From an uncultured Clostridia bacterium (lineage in GTDB: Bacteria; Bacillota; Clostridia; TANB77; CAG-508): a stretch of DNA of 46,779 nucleotides. The position numbers and the translations under genes were made by a program. Location: positions 1 to 46,779 of the forward strand of contig CAKPCG010000012.1 in NCBI GenBank assembly GCA_934141475.1, written 5' to 3'. Position 1 is the first letter of the stretch, and every line of letters starts with the position of its first letter. Below the pieces are notes generated by a model. It was given only the letters and a program-made list of their open reading frames with translations. It was not told the origin of the DNA and searched no databases. This document shows positions 6,965-15,860 of this stretch, piece by piece.

Positions 6965-9900
6965 ATTTAATACTAAGAGAACTTGATAAAAGTTTAAAAT
7001 ATAATGATTTTATAAAAAGTATAGAAAATAAACAAAGCCCGATAGCAATATCGGGCTTAACTGGCGTTAGCGAAGCTGCAATTATAAGTTCTTGTTTAGA
7101 AAAAAATAAAAAACCAATAATGGTAATAACATATAATGAGATTCAAGCACAAAGTTTATTAAATGATATTAAATTTTTTACAGATAAAGTTGTATATTTT
7201 CCTAAAAGAGAAATAATAACATACGACTATGTTGCAGAAAGTAAGAATTTACCATATGAAAGAATAGATATATTAAATAAAATTTACAAAAATCAAAATA
7301 TAATAATAATTACATCTTTAGAAGCCATAAAACAAAAAATGATATCTAAAAATGTATTATATAAAAACATGCTAAGTTTTAAAATTGGAGATAGATGTGA
7401 CTTAGAAGAATTAAAGCAAAAACTTATAAATTTAGGATATGAAAGATTTGACTTAATAGATGCTAGAGGACAATTTAGCATAAGAGGAGGAATAATAGAT
7501 ATTTCTACTACTCAAAATACGGGAATAAGAATAGAGCTATGGGGAGATGAAATTGACTCGATTAGAAACTTTAATATAATAAGTCAAAGATCTGTAGAAA
7601 ATTTAGAAAAAGCTGAAATATTTCCAGCACATGAGTATCTATTAGAAAATAAAGTAGAAGATGTAGTTAAAAATATTAATCAAAAGGTTTATTCTGAAAA
7701 AATAATAGAAAAAGTAGAATCTGATATAGAAAGAATATTAAATGGAGATTATATAAGCAAAATTGATAGGTATTTTGATTCTTTTTATAAAAATACAGAA
7801 ACAATTTTGGATTATTTAAATGGTAAGTCATTAGTTTTTATTGATGAATTTAATAAAATATATCAAAGAAACGAGAATATTGAAAATGATAATGAGAGTA
7901 CAATTAAAGCATTAATTGAAAAAGAAAGAATTGTTCCAGATATTTTAAAAGACTATGAAGGAATAGATGAAATTAATAATAAAATAAATAATTATCAATC
8001 TATATATTTAGAAAAATTAGATGACAAATTAAAAAGTGGAATGCAGAAATTTGATTTTAAATATAAAGAACTTAATTATTTTAAAAGTGGAATAGATTTA
8101 TTTATTAATGATATTGAAAATTTTAAAAAACAAAATAAAAAAGTATATATTGTAGTAGATACAAAAGAAAAAGCAGATAAAATAAAAAAAATGCTTATGG
8201 ATTATAATATTTTATCTATGTACCAAGAAAAATTAGATAATACAATAATTACAAAAGACACTGATACTGTAGTAATTACAGTAGGAAAGCTTTCAAAAGG
8301 ATTTTTTAGTATTGAACTTAACCAAGTAGTTATAGTTGCAAGTGATTTAGTTGATGCTACAAGAAATTTGAAAAAGAAAAAAAGCGAAACCTTTAAACAA
8401 GCAGAAAAAGTAGTGTTTGCAGATTTAAAAATTGGAGACTATGTAGTTCATAGAAGATATGGAATAGGAATATATATAGGAGTAAATACGATAAATGCAG
8501 ATGGAACAACAAGAGATTATATAAAATTAAAATATTCTGATGATGATATTTTATATATTCCAACAAATTCATTAGATGAAATAAGAAAATATGTTGGTGG
8601 AGAAGAATTAAATTTAAAATTAAATAAATTGGGTTCTAAAGATTGGGAAAAAACAACTACAAAACTTAGAAAAAATTTAAGAACAGTTGCAAAAGAATTA
8701 ATAGAATTATATGCAAGACGTGAAAAATCCAAAGGCTTTGCTTTTTCAAAAGATACAGAATGGCAAAAACAATTTGAAGAAGCATTTCCATATGTTGAAA
8801 CAGATGATCAATTACGTTGTATAGAAGAAGTAAAAAAGGACATGGAAAATGAAAAGCCAATGGATAGATTATTATGTGGAGATGTTGGATATGGAAAGAC
8901 AGAGGTAGCAATTAGAGCAGCTTTTAAGGCTGTTATGGATCATAAACAGGTTGTATATTTAGCACCAACAACAGTACTTGCAAAACAGCAATATGAGACT
9001 TTCAAAGAGAGAATGAAAGATTTTCCAATAACAGTTGATGTGCTGAATAGATTTAGAACAACAAAAGATAAAAATAGAATTCTTAAGGAAGTAAAATTAG
9101 GTGATATAGACATTTTAATTGGAACACATAGAATATTAGGAAAAGACGTAAGCTTTAGAGATTTAGGACTTTTAATAATTGATGAAGAGCAAAGATTTGG
9201 GGTAAAAGCAAAAGAAAAAATAAAAGAATATAAAACAAATGTAGATGTATTAACTATGACAGCTACTCCAATACCTAGAACACTTCATATGTCAATTGTT
9301 GGTGTTAGAGATATGTCTGTAATTTATGAACCGCCACAAAATAGAAAACCTGTACAGACATATGTTTTAGAATATGATGAAGAAGTTATAAAAGAGGCAA
9401 TTTTAAAAGAGTTAGAAAGAGATGGTCAAGTATTTTATTTATTTAATAATGTTGAAGAAATAGCACTTAAAGCAGATAAAATATCTAGGATAGTTCCAGA
9501 AGCTAAAGTAGGATTTGCACATGGCAGAATGACAGGAGAAGAAATTGAAGACATAATGGAAGAGTTTATAGAGGGAAATATAAATGTTTTAGTTTGTACA
9601 ACAATTTTAGAATCTGGAATAGATATACCAAATGCAAATACAATAATAATGGAAAATGCAGATAGAGTTGGTTTAGCACAGCTATATCAATTAAGAGGTA
9701 GAGTTGGAAGATCTAATAAACAAGGCTATGCTTATATTACATACAGAAAAGACAAAATGTTATCAGAGGTTGCAGATAAACGTTTAAAAGCAATAAAAGA
9801 ATTTACTGAATTTGGATCTGGATTTAAAATTGCTATGAGAGATTTAGAAATTAGAGGAGCTGGAAGTCTAATAGGAGAAGTTCAGCATGGTCACCTAGAA

Positions 9901-10407
9901 GAAGTTGGATATGATACATATTGTAGGATATTAGATGAAGTTTTAAAAGAAGAGCAAGGTATTGCTGTTGAAGAAGAAATAAACTGTCAAATAGACTTAA
10001 ATGTAACAAGTTACATACCAGATAGTTATATAGAAGATCAAAATCAAAAAATAGAAATTTACCAAGATATAGCATTATGTAAAAATGAAGAAGATATAAG
10101 AAATGTTATAGACGAAATAATAGATAGATTTGGAAATATGCCTAATGAGATTGAAAATCTAATTGAAATATCAAGAATAAAACAATTAGCTAAAAAACAA
10201 TATTTAACAAAAATACAAAGCAGAAAAGATTCAGTTGTATTTACATATGATGTAAACAAATTCGATAATAACAAAGTTCCAGAACTTATAAAAAAATATG
10301 GTTCAAAAATTCAATTTTCATCAGGATTAAAGCCAATGATAACACTAAAAATAGATAAAAATGGTGAAAAAGCATTACTACAAGAAGTTAAAGAATTTTT
10401 AAAATAA
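6961..10407 (+). CDS. mfd: Transcription-repair coupling factor Mfd
   Basis: 1148 residues, the usual size. Mfd displaces RNA polymerase stalled at DNA lesions and recruits UvrA. Order: UvrB-like N-terminal domains (about 1-350); the CarD-like RNA-polymerase-interaction domain (about 486-545, with GDYVVHRRYGIGIYIG); a RecG-type helicase core with Walker A GDVGYGKTE (from residue 640) and Walker B DEEQ (741-744); helicase motif VI QLRGRVGRSNKQGYAY; and the C-terminal TRCF domain. All motor motifs look intact. The start overlaps the upstream charged protein by four bases and no separate strong ribosome site is needed. It is followed closely by a response regulator. Confidence 0.97.
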   Translation: MNLILRELDKSLKYNDFIKSIENKQSPIAISGLTGVSEAAIISSCLEKNKKPIMVITYNEIQAQSLLNDIKFFTDKVVYFPKREIITYDYVAESKNLPYERIDILNKIYKNQNIIIITSLEAIKQKMISKNVLYKNMLSFKIGDRCDLEELKQKLINLGYERFDLIDARGQFSIRGGIIDISTTQNTGIRIELWGDEIDSIRNFNIISQRSVENLEKAEIFPAHEYLLENKVEDVVKNINQKVYSEKIIEKVESDIERILNGDYISKIDRYFDSFYKNTETILDYLNGKSLVFIDEFNKIYQRNENIENDNESTIKALIEKERIVPDILKDYEGIDEINNKINNYQSIYLEKLDDKLKSGMQKFDFKYKELNYFKSGIDLFINDIENFKKQNKKVYIVVDTKEKADKIKKMLMDYNILSMYQEKLDNTIITKDTDTVVITVGKLSKGFFSIELNQVVIVASDLVDATRNLKKKKSETFKQAEKVVFADLKIGDYVVHRRYGIGIYIGVNTINADGTTRDYIKLKYSDDDILYIPTNSLDEIRKYVGGEELNLKLNKLGSKDWEKTTTKLRKNLRTVAKELIELYARREKSKGFAFSKDTEWQKQFEEAFPYVETDDQLRCIEEVKKDMENEKPMDRLLCGDVGYGKTEVAIRAAFKAVMDHKQVVYLAPTTVLAKQQYETFKERMKDFPITVDVLNRFRTTKDKNRILKEVKLGDIDILIGTHRILGKDVSFRDLGLLIIDEEQRFGVKAKEKIKEYKTNVDVLTMTATPIPRTLHMSIVGVRDMSVIYEPPQNRKPVQTYVLEYDEEVIKEAILKELERDGQVFYLFNNVEEIALKADKISRIVPEAKVGFAHGRMTGEEIEDIMEEFIEGNINVLVCTTILESGIDIPNANTIIMENADRVGLAQLYQLRGRVGRSNKQGYAYITYRKDKMLSEVADKRLKAIKEFTEFGSGFKIAMRDLEIRGAGSLIGEVQHGHLEEVGYDTYCRILDEVLKEEQGIAVEEEINCQIDLNVTSYIPDSYIEDQNQKIEIYQDIALCKNEEDIRNVIDEIIDRFGNMPNEIENLIEISRIKQLAKKQYLTKIQSRKDSVVFTYDVNKFDNNKVPELIKKYGSKIQFSSGLKPMITLKIDKNGEKALLQEVKEFLK

Positions 10408-10473
10408 AACTTGTATAATATATTTAAATGTGATATATTTAAAAAGACAATGCTAAAACAAGGGGGCTCGTTT

Positions 10474-11229
10474 GTGGAAGAACAAGAAAAAGATTATAAA
10501 AAAACAATATTAATAGTTGACGATGAAAAAATGATATTAAATCTATTGTCATGCAATCTATTAAAAGAAGGATATAATGTTGTAGAGGCAAAAGATGGTT
10601 TAGAAGCAATTGAGGTAGCACAAGAGAAAAAGCCAGATTTAATATTGCTAGATATAATGCTACCAAAATTAGATGGACTAACAGTATGCAAAAGAATAAA
10701 AAATATGATGAATGTACCAATACTTATGGTAACAGCAAAAGACGAAGAATTAGACAAAATAATTGGACTAGAACTAGGTGCAGATGATTACATAACAAAA
10801 CCATTTAGCATAAGAGAATTACTAGCTAGAGTAAAAGCAAATTTAAGAAAAGCAGATGTTATTGCAGATATAAAAAGAGAAGAAAAAGAAAACGAAAAAA
10901 CTGAAGAAATATCGGACTTAAAAAGAACAAATATTATAAATGTAGGAGTACTTACATTAGACTTAGATAGATTTGAGGTAATGGTAAATAATAAAGTAGT
11001 GGATTTAACATTAAGAGAATTTGAAGTTCTAAAATTTTTAGCAACAGATCCAGGTCAGGTTGTAACAAGAGAAACACTACTTGAAAAAGTATGGGGATAT
11101 GAGTATTATGGAGATATAAGAACAGTTGATGTAACTGTAAGACGTATAAGAGAAAAAATAGAAAAAGATACATCAAATCCTAAAATATTAATTACAAAAA
11201 GAGGAGTAGGTTATTATATAGCTACATAA
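10474..11229 (+). CDS. OmpR/PhoB-type response regulator (orphan)
   Basis: 251 residues from GTG 10474, chosen because AGGGGG lies 7 bases upstream; a longer in-frame TTG start at 10411 has no ribosome site and adds residues that do not fit a receiver domain. The receiver (about 9-125) has acidic residues in IVDDEK, phospho-acceptor D60 in LLDIMLP and K109 in ITKPFS. A charged linker of about 35 residues, longer than usual, leads to a winged-helix DNA-binding domain (about 160-251) with LTLREFEVLKFLA, DIRTVDVTVRRIREKI and the terminal TKRGVGYYI. It resembles the WalR/PhoP group. No histidine kinase is encoded in the window, so its partner lies elsewhere. A TATAAT-like sequence at 10414 could add a local promoter. 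Confidence 0.93.
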   Translation: MEEQEKDYKKTILIVDDEKMILNLLSCNLLKEGYNVVEAKDGLEAIEVAQEKKPDLILLDIMLPKLDGLTVCKRIKNMMNVPILMVTAKDEELDKIIGLELGADDYITKPFSIRELLARVKANLRKADVIADIKREEKENEKTEEISDLKRTNIINVGVLTLDLDRFEVMVNNKVVDLTLREFEVLKFLATDPGQVVTRETLLEKVWGYEYYGDIRTVDVTVRRIREKIEKDTSNPKILITKRGVGYYIAT

Positions 11230-11237
11230 ATCTTAGG

Positions 11238-11270
11238 AAGAGCTTAATATATTTTTTTATTAAGCTCTTT
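11238..11270 (+). terminator. Hairpin terminator after the response regulator
   Basis: AAGAGCTTAAT (11238-11248) pairs with ATTAAGCTCTT (11259-11269). The following T run is short (TTT, then A), so termination may be partial. Confidence 0.6.
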
Positions 11271-11286
11271 ATTAAAATAATGAGTG

Positions 11287-11362
11287 AAAGTTTGAAAATA
11301 ATTGTTAAATACGATATGTTTACTCAAACTTTGTGCCTTAAAAGAAAGGAATATTAGTAAAT
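11287..11362 (+). promoter_or_regulatory. Repeated leader element, copy A
   Basis: First of three similar elements (also at 11912 and 28233). An outer stem AAAGTTTGA (11287-11295) pairs with TCAAACTTT (11324-11332). Inside it ATTGT (11301-11305) faces ACGAT (11311-11315). It is followed by AAAGAAAGGAATATTAGTAA and the start codon at 11363. TTGAAA...TATGTT with a 17-bp spacer can be read within it, so it may be a promoter with an internal operator or a structured 5' leader. Confidence 0.6.
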
Positions 11363-11887
11363 ATGAAAAAATTAAGTAAAAATAATGGAATTACTATGGT
11401 AGCATTAGTTATAACAATAATTGTAATATTAATAATTGCAAGTATAACTATAACTCAAGGTTCTGGTTTAATGCAAAACACAAGAGTAGAAACTTATGTA
11501 ACAGATATGATTACTATAAGAGCAAAAGCAAAAGTATATGCAGAAGAAGTAAATTCATCTGTATGGGATGAAGAGGACAAAGTTTCAGCAAGAGCAGAAA
11601 AATTTTCGGAAAAATATAATATGACAAAACCAACTAATGAAGAAGAATTAGAATCAAAAGTAGGAAGTAATATTAACAAAGGAAATGGTTTAGAATTTTA
11701 TCAAATAACAAAAAGTACATTATCTAAAATGGGATTAGAGGATTTAGCAAAAGAATTTAATGATGGTGACTATGTAATAGTATTTGATGCAAGTGATTAT
11801 AAAAATTTAGATGTAATATATACTCCTGGAGTAAAAAAGAATCAAACAATGTATTATACATTATCTAGCTTACAAGAAAATAACTAA
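11363..11887 (+). CDS. Pilin-like secreted or membrane protein (prepilin-type N terminus)
   Basis: 174 residues. The N terminus has a short basic leader ending at G9, then ITMVALVITIIVILIIASIT, the pattern of a type IV prepilin cleavage site and hydrophobic stalk. The Glu normally at position 5 of the mature protein is replaced by Ala, so it may be an anchored relative rather than a pilus subunit. The rest (about 45-174) is hydrophilic, of unknown fold. A second protein with the same N-terminal form is encoded at 43461. No prepilin peptidase, pilus ATPase or assembly genes are visible nearby. It sits between copies A and B of the repeated leader. Confidence 0.75.
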   Translation: MKKLSKNNGITMVALVITIIVILIIASITITQGSGLMQNTRVETYVTDMITIRAKAKVYAEEVNSSVWDEEDKVSARAEKFSEKYNMTKPTNEEELESKVGSNINKGNGLEFYQITKSTLSKMGLEDLAKEFNDGDYVIVFDASDYKNLDVIYTPGVKKNQTMYYTLSSLQENN

Positions 11888-11911
11888 ATAACATATAATA
11901 CCTTTAAAGAA

Positions 11912-11989
11912 GGGAAGTTTGAAAAATAATTGTAAAAACAATATTTTTAATCAAATTTCGTCCCTTTAAAGAAAGGAATACTGGTAAAA
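11912..11989 (+). promoter_or_regulatory. Repeated leader element, copy B
   Basis: GGGAAGTTTGA (11912-11922) pairs with TCAAATTTCGTCCC (11951-11964), leaving a small bulge. Inside, ATTGT (11929-11933) and ACAAT (11938-11942) flank a 4-base loop. It is followed by AAAGAAAGGAATACTGGTAA and ATG 11990. The CCTTTAAAGAA(G/A)GGA segment occurs on both sides of the hairpin (from 11901 and 11963) as a direct repeat. Confidence 0.6.
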
Positions 11990-12616
11990 ATGAAAGAAAA
12001 AGAAGAAGAAAGATTAAAAAAGCTAAAAGAAATAGAATATGAATATTATAAAAGAAATATAAAATATATAGCAGGAATTGATGAGGCAGGAAGAGGACCT
12101 CTAGCAGGTCCTGTTGTTGTTGCCTCAGTTATAATGCCCAAAGACTCAATGATTGAAGGAGTAAATGATTCTAAAAAAGTATCTGAGAAAAAAAGAGAAA
12201 AACTATATGATATTATTTTAGAAGAAGCAATAAGTTATGGAATAGGAATAATTTATCAAGATGAAATTGATGAAATAAATATATTGCAAGCAACTAAAAA
12301 AGGTGTTACAACTGCAATAAAACAAATGGATATAAAGCCAGATTTAATATTAGTTGATGCTCTAACAGGAATTGATACTTTAAATATACCATATCAATCA
12401 ATAATAAAAGGAGATGCTAAATGTTATGCTATTTCTGCTGCATCAATAATTGCAAAAGTTACAAGGGATAGAATAATGAGAGAATGGGACAAAATATATC
12501 CACAGTATGGATTTTCATCACATAAAGGCTATGGAACAGCAAAACATATTGCAGCAATTAAAGAATATGGACCATGCCCATTACATAGAAAAAGCTTTAT
12601 AACACATTTTGTTTAA
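11990..12616 (+). CDS. rnhB: Ribonuclease HII
   Basis: 208 residues, normal. RNase HII cuts RNA in RNA-DNA hybrids at embedded ribonucleotides. The signature IAGIDEAGRGPLAGPVVVA carries catalytic D31 and E32, and the third carboxylate D123 lies in LILVDAL. SIIAKVTRDR and YPQYGFSSHKGYGTAKH are further family blocks. The N terminus has about 25 extra charged residues before the core. Its leader is copy B of the repeated element. The next gene, pdp, begins 15 bases downstream, so the two form an operon. Confidence 0.96.
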   Translation: MKEKEEERLKKLKEIEYEYYKRNIKYIAGIDEAGRGPLAGPVVVASVIMPKDSMIEGVNDSKKVSEKKREKLYDIILEEAISYGIGIIYQDEIDEINILQATKKGVTTAIKQMDIKPDLILVDALTGIDTLNIPYQSIIKGDAKCYAISAASIIAKVTRDRIMREWDKIYPQYGFSSHKGYGTAKHIAAIKEYGPCPLHRKSFITHFV

Positions 12617-12631
12617 TTGGAAGGAGAAATT

Positions 12632-13900
12632 ATGAATATATTAGACATTATAGCAAAAAAAAGGGATAAAAAAATTTTAAGTAAAGAAGAAATAGAATTT
12701 TTTGTAAAAGAATATACAAAAAATAATATAACAGATTATCAAGCAGCAGCCTTAATTATGGCAATTTTTATAAATGGAATGACAGATGTAGAATTATATG
12801 ATTTAACATTTAGTATGGCAAAATCAGGAGAAGTATTGGATTTATCAGAATTTGGAGAAACAATAGTTGACAAACATAGTACAGGAGGAGTTGGAGATAA
12901 AGTATCAATAATATTGCTTCCAATTGTTGCATCACTAGGAGTACCTGTTGCAAAAATGTCTGGAAGAGGTCTTGGTTTTACAGGAGGAACTGTTGATAAA
13001 TTAGAGTCAATACCTGGTTATAAAACAAATATAAAAATAGAAGAGTTTAAACAAAATGTACACAAAATTGGAATAAGTATGATAGGACAAACTATGAATT
13101 TAGCACCAGCAGATAAAAAAATATATGCTTTAAGAGATGCTATAAGTTGTGTTGAAAATATTCCACTAATAGCATCAAGTATAATGAGTAAAAAAATAGC
13201 ATCAGGAGCAAATAAAATAGTATTAGAAGTAACATATGGAAAAGGTGCTTTTATGAAAAATATTGAAGATGCAAAATTATTAGCTGAAAAGATGGAAAAA
13301 CTAGGAAGTTATGCAGACTTAGAAGTAAAAAGCGTATTTACTCCTATGGACGAACCAATTGGATATGCAGTAGGAAATACACTAGAGATGATTGAAGCTA
13401 TAAACTTTTTAAAAGGAAAAGATATGCCAGAAGATTTAAAAGAAATAGTACTAGAACTTGGAAGTCAAATGATTAAACTTGCAGGTCTTGGAGAAGACAT
13501 TTATCAAAACAAAGAAGAAATGTTAGAGGCTATAAAAAATGGTTTAGCGTATGAAAAATTCAAAGAAATGGTAAAAAATCAAGGTGGCGATATTGCATAT
13601 TTAGAAAAAACTGAAAAGTTTCCAAAAGCCAAATATAAAATAGAAGTAAAAAGTAAAGAAAAAGGTATAATAAATGAAATAAACGCAGAAGAAGTTGGAA
13701 AAACAGCATGTTATTTAGGTGCAGGAAGAGTGAGAAAAGAAGACAAAATAGATATAGCAGCTGGAATTGTATTAAATAAAAAAATTCACGATTTTGTAAA
13801 TGAAGATGATTGTTTATGTGAAATTTTTTCAAATGATGAAGAAAAGGCTCTTTTAGCAGTAAAAAGAATGGAGAATATAATAAAAATCAACAAAGTTTAA
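12632..13900 (+). CDS. pdp: Pyrimidine-nucleoside phosphorylase
   Basis: 422 residues from ATG 12632. An in-frame TTG at 12617 is rejected because the ribosome site GGAAGGAG lies just after it. The enzyme splits uridine, deoxyuridine or thymidine with phosphate, for nucleoside salvage. The family signature SGRGLGFTGGTVDKLESIPG and the phosphate/nucleoside site KHSTGGVGDKVS are intact, with RDAISCVENIPLIASSIMSKK also conserved. It could be named thymidine phosphorylase (deoA), but the Gram-positive form is usually the broader pdp type. It is cotranscribed with rnhB. Confidence 0.93.
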   Translation: MNILDIIAKKRDKKILSKEEIEFFVKEYTKNNITDYQAAALIMAIFINGMTDVELYDLTFSMAKSGEVLDLSEFGETIVDKHSTGGVGDKVSIILLPIVASLGVPVAKMSGRGLGFTGGTVDKLESIPGYKTNIKIEEFKQNVHKIGISMIGQTMNLAPADKKIYALRDAISCVENIPLIASSIMSKKIASGANKIVLEVTYGKGAFMKNIEDAKLLAEKMEKLGSYADLEVKSVFTPMDEPIGYAVGNTLEMIEAINFLKGKDMPEDLKEIVLELGSQMIKLAGLGEDIYQNKEEMLEAIKNGLAYEKFKEMVKNQGGDIAYLEKTEKFPKAKYKIEVKSKEKGIINEINAEEVGKTACYLGAGRVRKEDKIDIAAGIVLNKKIHDFVNEDDCLCEIFSNDEEKALLAVKRMENIIKINKV

Positions 13901-13913
13901 GAAAAAATTTCTA

Positions 13914-13941
13914 TTGCAAAAAATAAAAAAAGTGCTATAAT
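13914..13941 (+). promoter_or_regulatory. Promoter before the small ORF-cdaA-truA unit
   Basis: TTGCAA (13914-13919), 16-bp spacer, TATAAT (13936-13941), about 45 bases before ATG 13986. Confidence 0.7.
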
Positions 13942-13985
13942 AATTATGTAAAAATAACAAATAAAAGAAAGGAAAATTATAAAAC

Positions 13986-14123
13986 ATGGAAAAAAATAAA
14001 GAAAAAGTAAATAAATTAAAAATAGATAAAGGACAACTAGCAGTAAGAATAATGGCTGGAATACTAGCTATTCTAATGCTTTTATCTGTATTTGCATCAT
14101 GCATATATTTTATTTTTGATTAA
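13986..14123 (+). CDS. Small single-pass membrane protein upstream of cdaA
   Basis: 45 residues: a basic hydrophilic first half (MEKNKEKVNKLKIDKGQ) and a membrane segment (about 22-43, RIMAGILAILMLLSVFAS). GAAAGG lies 12-13 bases before ATG, and a good promoter precedes it. cdaA starts 26 bases after its stop, so it is the first gene of the cdaA unit. The function is unknown, and the length, start site and reading frame are supported only by context. Candidate roles (not shown) are a small partner of the membrane enzyme CdaA or an unrelated protein. Confidence 0.6.
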   Translation: MEKNKEKVNKLKIDKGQLAVRIMAGILAILMLLSVFASCIYFIFD

Positions 14124-14149
14124 TTTTCTAATAAAAAGAGGAGAAAAAT

Positions 14150-15043
14150 ATGATAGAAGATTTGAAAAACAACATACTAACATATGTTCAAATATATCAA
14201 CAAAGTCCTTTTAAATTAATAACACTTTTAATTGATATAGCAATAGTATTATTTTTAGCATATAATTTATTAAAAATAGTAAAAGATTCTAGGGCGTGGC
14301 AATTAGTTAAGGGAATTGCATTTTTGGTTATTGCAACATGGCTTAGTGGAATTTTAAATTTAAACATATTAAATTACATATTGTCTGCTGTTATGAATTG
14401 GGGAGTTATATTATTAATAATAATTTTCCAGCCAGAAATAAGAAGAGCATTAGAACAATTAGGAACAAACAAATTTACAAAATTGTTTGGAATGGATAAA
14501 GATATTGCAACCAGAACAAAAGAAGATATATACAAAGTTGTAATTGCAGCTACAGAGCTTGCTAAAAGTAAAACTGGAGCATTAATAGTATTAGAAAGAG
14601 ATATAAAAATAAAAGACATTATATCAACAGGTGTAGAGGTAAATGCCGAGGTTTCACCACAATTAATAGTAAATATATTTGTACCAAATACTCCTTTGCA
14701 TGATGGAGCTGTAGTTATAAGTGAAAATAAAATCGTAGCAGCAGCATGCATGTTACCACTTGCAAGTGATGCTGATATAGCAAAAGAATTAGGAACAAGG
14801 CATAGAGCAGCAATTGGAATATCTAAAGAATCAGATGCAATTGCAGTTGTTGTATCAGAAGAAACAGGTAAAATTTCTGTTGCAAAAGATGGAACACTAA
14901 TAGCAGACGTAAGAGAAGATGTATTAAAAAAGATATTAATAAGCAATATTGTAACAAAAAGATTTCCTGAAAAAGAAAATACAACAAGTAGTAATTTTGA
15001 AAAAATAAAAGATAAAATAAAGAAATTTAAAGAAAGTGCTTAA
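14150..15043 (+). CDS. cdaA: Diadenylate cyclase CdaA (c-di-AMP synthase)
   Basis: 297 residues. Three N-terminal membrane segments (about 22-42, 50-70, 77-95) precede the DAC domain (about 110-260). The catalytic motifs are D185-G186-A187 in LHDGAVVI and R217-H218-R219 in GTRHRAAIG. It condenses two ATP to c-di-AMP, which controls potassium and osmolyte uptake and cell wall balance. In most Firmicutes cdaA is followed by cdaR (ybbR) and glmM; here truA follows instead and cdaR is not in the window. A ribosome site AGAGGAG lies before ATG 14150. Confidence 0.95.
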   Translation: MIEDLKNNILTYVQIYQQSPFKLITLLIDIAIVLFLAYNLLKIVKDSRAWQLVKGIAFLVIATWLSGILNLNILNYILSAVMNWGVILLIIIFQPEIRRALEQLGTNKFTKLFGMDKDIATRTKEDIYKVVIAATELAKSKTGALIVLERDIKIKDIISTGVEVNAEVSPQLIVNIFVPNTPLHDGAVVISENKIVAAACMLPLASDADIAKELGTRHRAAIGISKESDAIAVVVSEETGKISVAKDGTLIADVREDVLKKILISNIVTKRFPEKENTTSSNFEKIKDKIKKFKESA

Positions 15044-15051
15044 AACAAAAA

Positions 15052-15790
15052 ATGAGAAATATAAAACTAACAATAGAATATGATGGAAAAGACTTTAATG
15101 GCTGGCAAAAACAAAAGGATCGACTAAATATTCAAGGAACTATTGAAAAAGCAATAGAATTAGTTACAGGAGAAGAGGTGGATTTAAATGCCTCGGGAAG
15201 AACAGATGCAGGAGTACATGCTATAGGGCAAGTAGCTAATTTTAAAACAAATACAAAAATTCCAATAGAAAAAATTCCGATTGCATTAAATACAAAATTG
15301 AAAAAAACAATTAGAATTATAAATGCAGAAGAGGTAGACGAAAGATTTCACAGTAGGTTAACATGTAAAAGAAAAACATATAGGTATGTTATAAATAACT
15401 CTGAATTTTCATCAGCAATATATAGAAACTTAGAATGCCATATTCCTCAAAAATTAGATATAGAAAAAATGCAAGAAGCAACAAAATATTTTGAAGGAGA
15501 ACATGATTTTAAAGCTTTTAAAGCTAGTGGAACAAGTAGTAAAAGCAGTGTTAGAACAATTTATAAAGCAAATGTATATAAAAGGAATGATTCAAGAATA
15601 ATAATAGAATTAACACGGAAATGGCTTTTTATACAACATGGTAAGAATAATTGCAGGAACACTTGTGGAGGTTGGATTAAATAAAATAAAGCCAAATGAA
15701 ATACCAAATATTATAAAAGAAGAAAAAAGAGAAAATGCAGGAAAAACATTGCCACCATATGGACTATTTTTGGTATCTGTTGAATATTAA
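15052..15790 (+). CDS. truA: tRNA pseudouridine(38-40) synthase TruA, needing a +1 frameshift
   Basis: TruA converts U38-U40 in the tRNA anticodon arm to pseudouridine. The first frame (15052-15615) gives residues 1-188 with the catalytic ASGRTDAGVHA motif (Asp) and KTYRY. At 15616 an extra C makes codon CGG; continuing there gives a foreign tail ending at 15684. Skipping that C (ACA-C-GGA) restores the conserved C-terminal part GNGFLYNMVRIIAGTLVEVG and ends at TAA 15788-15790, for a full-length protein of about 245 residues. No residue is missing or added at the join. It may be a sequencing error, a recent mutation or a programmed frameshift; holA has a matching event. It starts 8 bases after cdaA with only a weak ribosome site. 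Confidence 0.88.
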
Positions 15791-15860
15791 TAAATTGTAA
15801 CTTTTAAATAAGCAAATTCATAATATATAAAAAGAGAGACTAAAAGGAGGAGAAAGTATT

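Noticed and set aside
10411..10473. Upstream TTG start for the response regulator
   Set aside because: No ribosome site, and the added residues do not belong to a receiver domain; AGGGGG fits GTG 10474.
13901..14149. c-di-AMP (ydaO-type) riboswitch near cdaA
   Set aside because: None of the conserved GC-rich ydaO core elements is visible.
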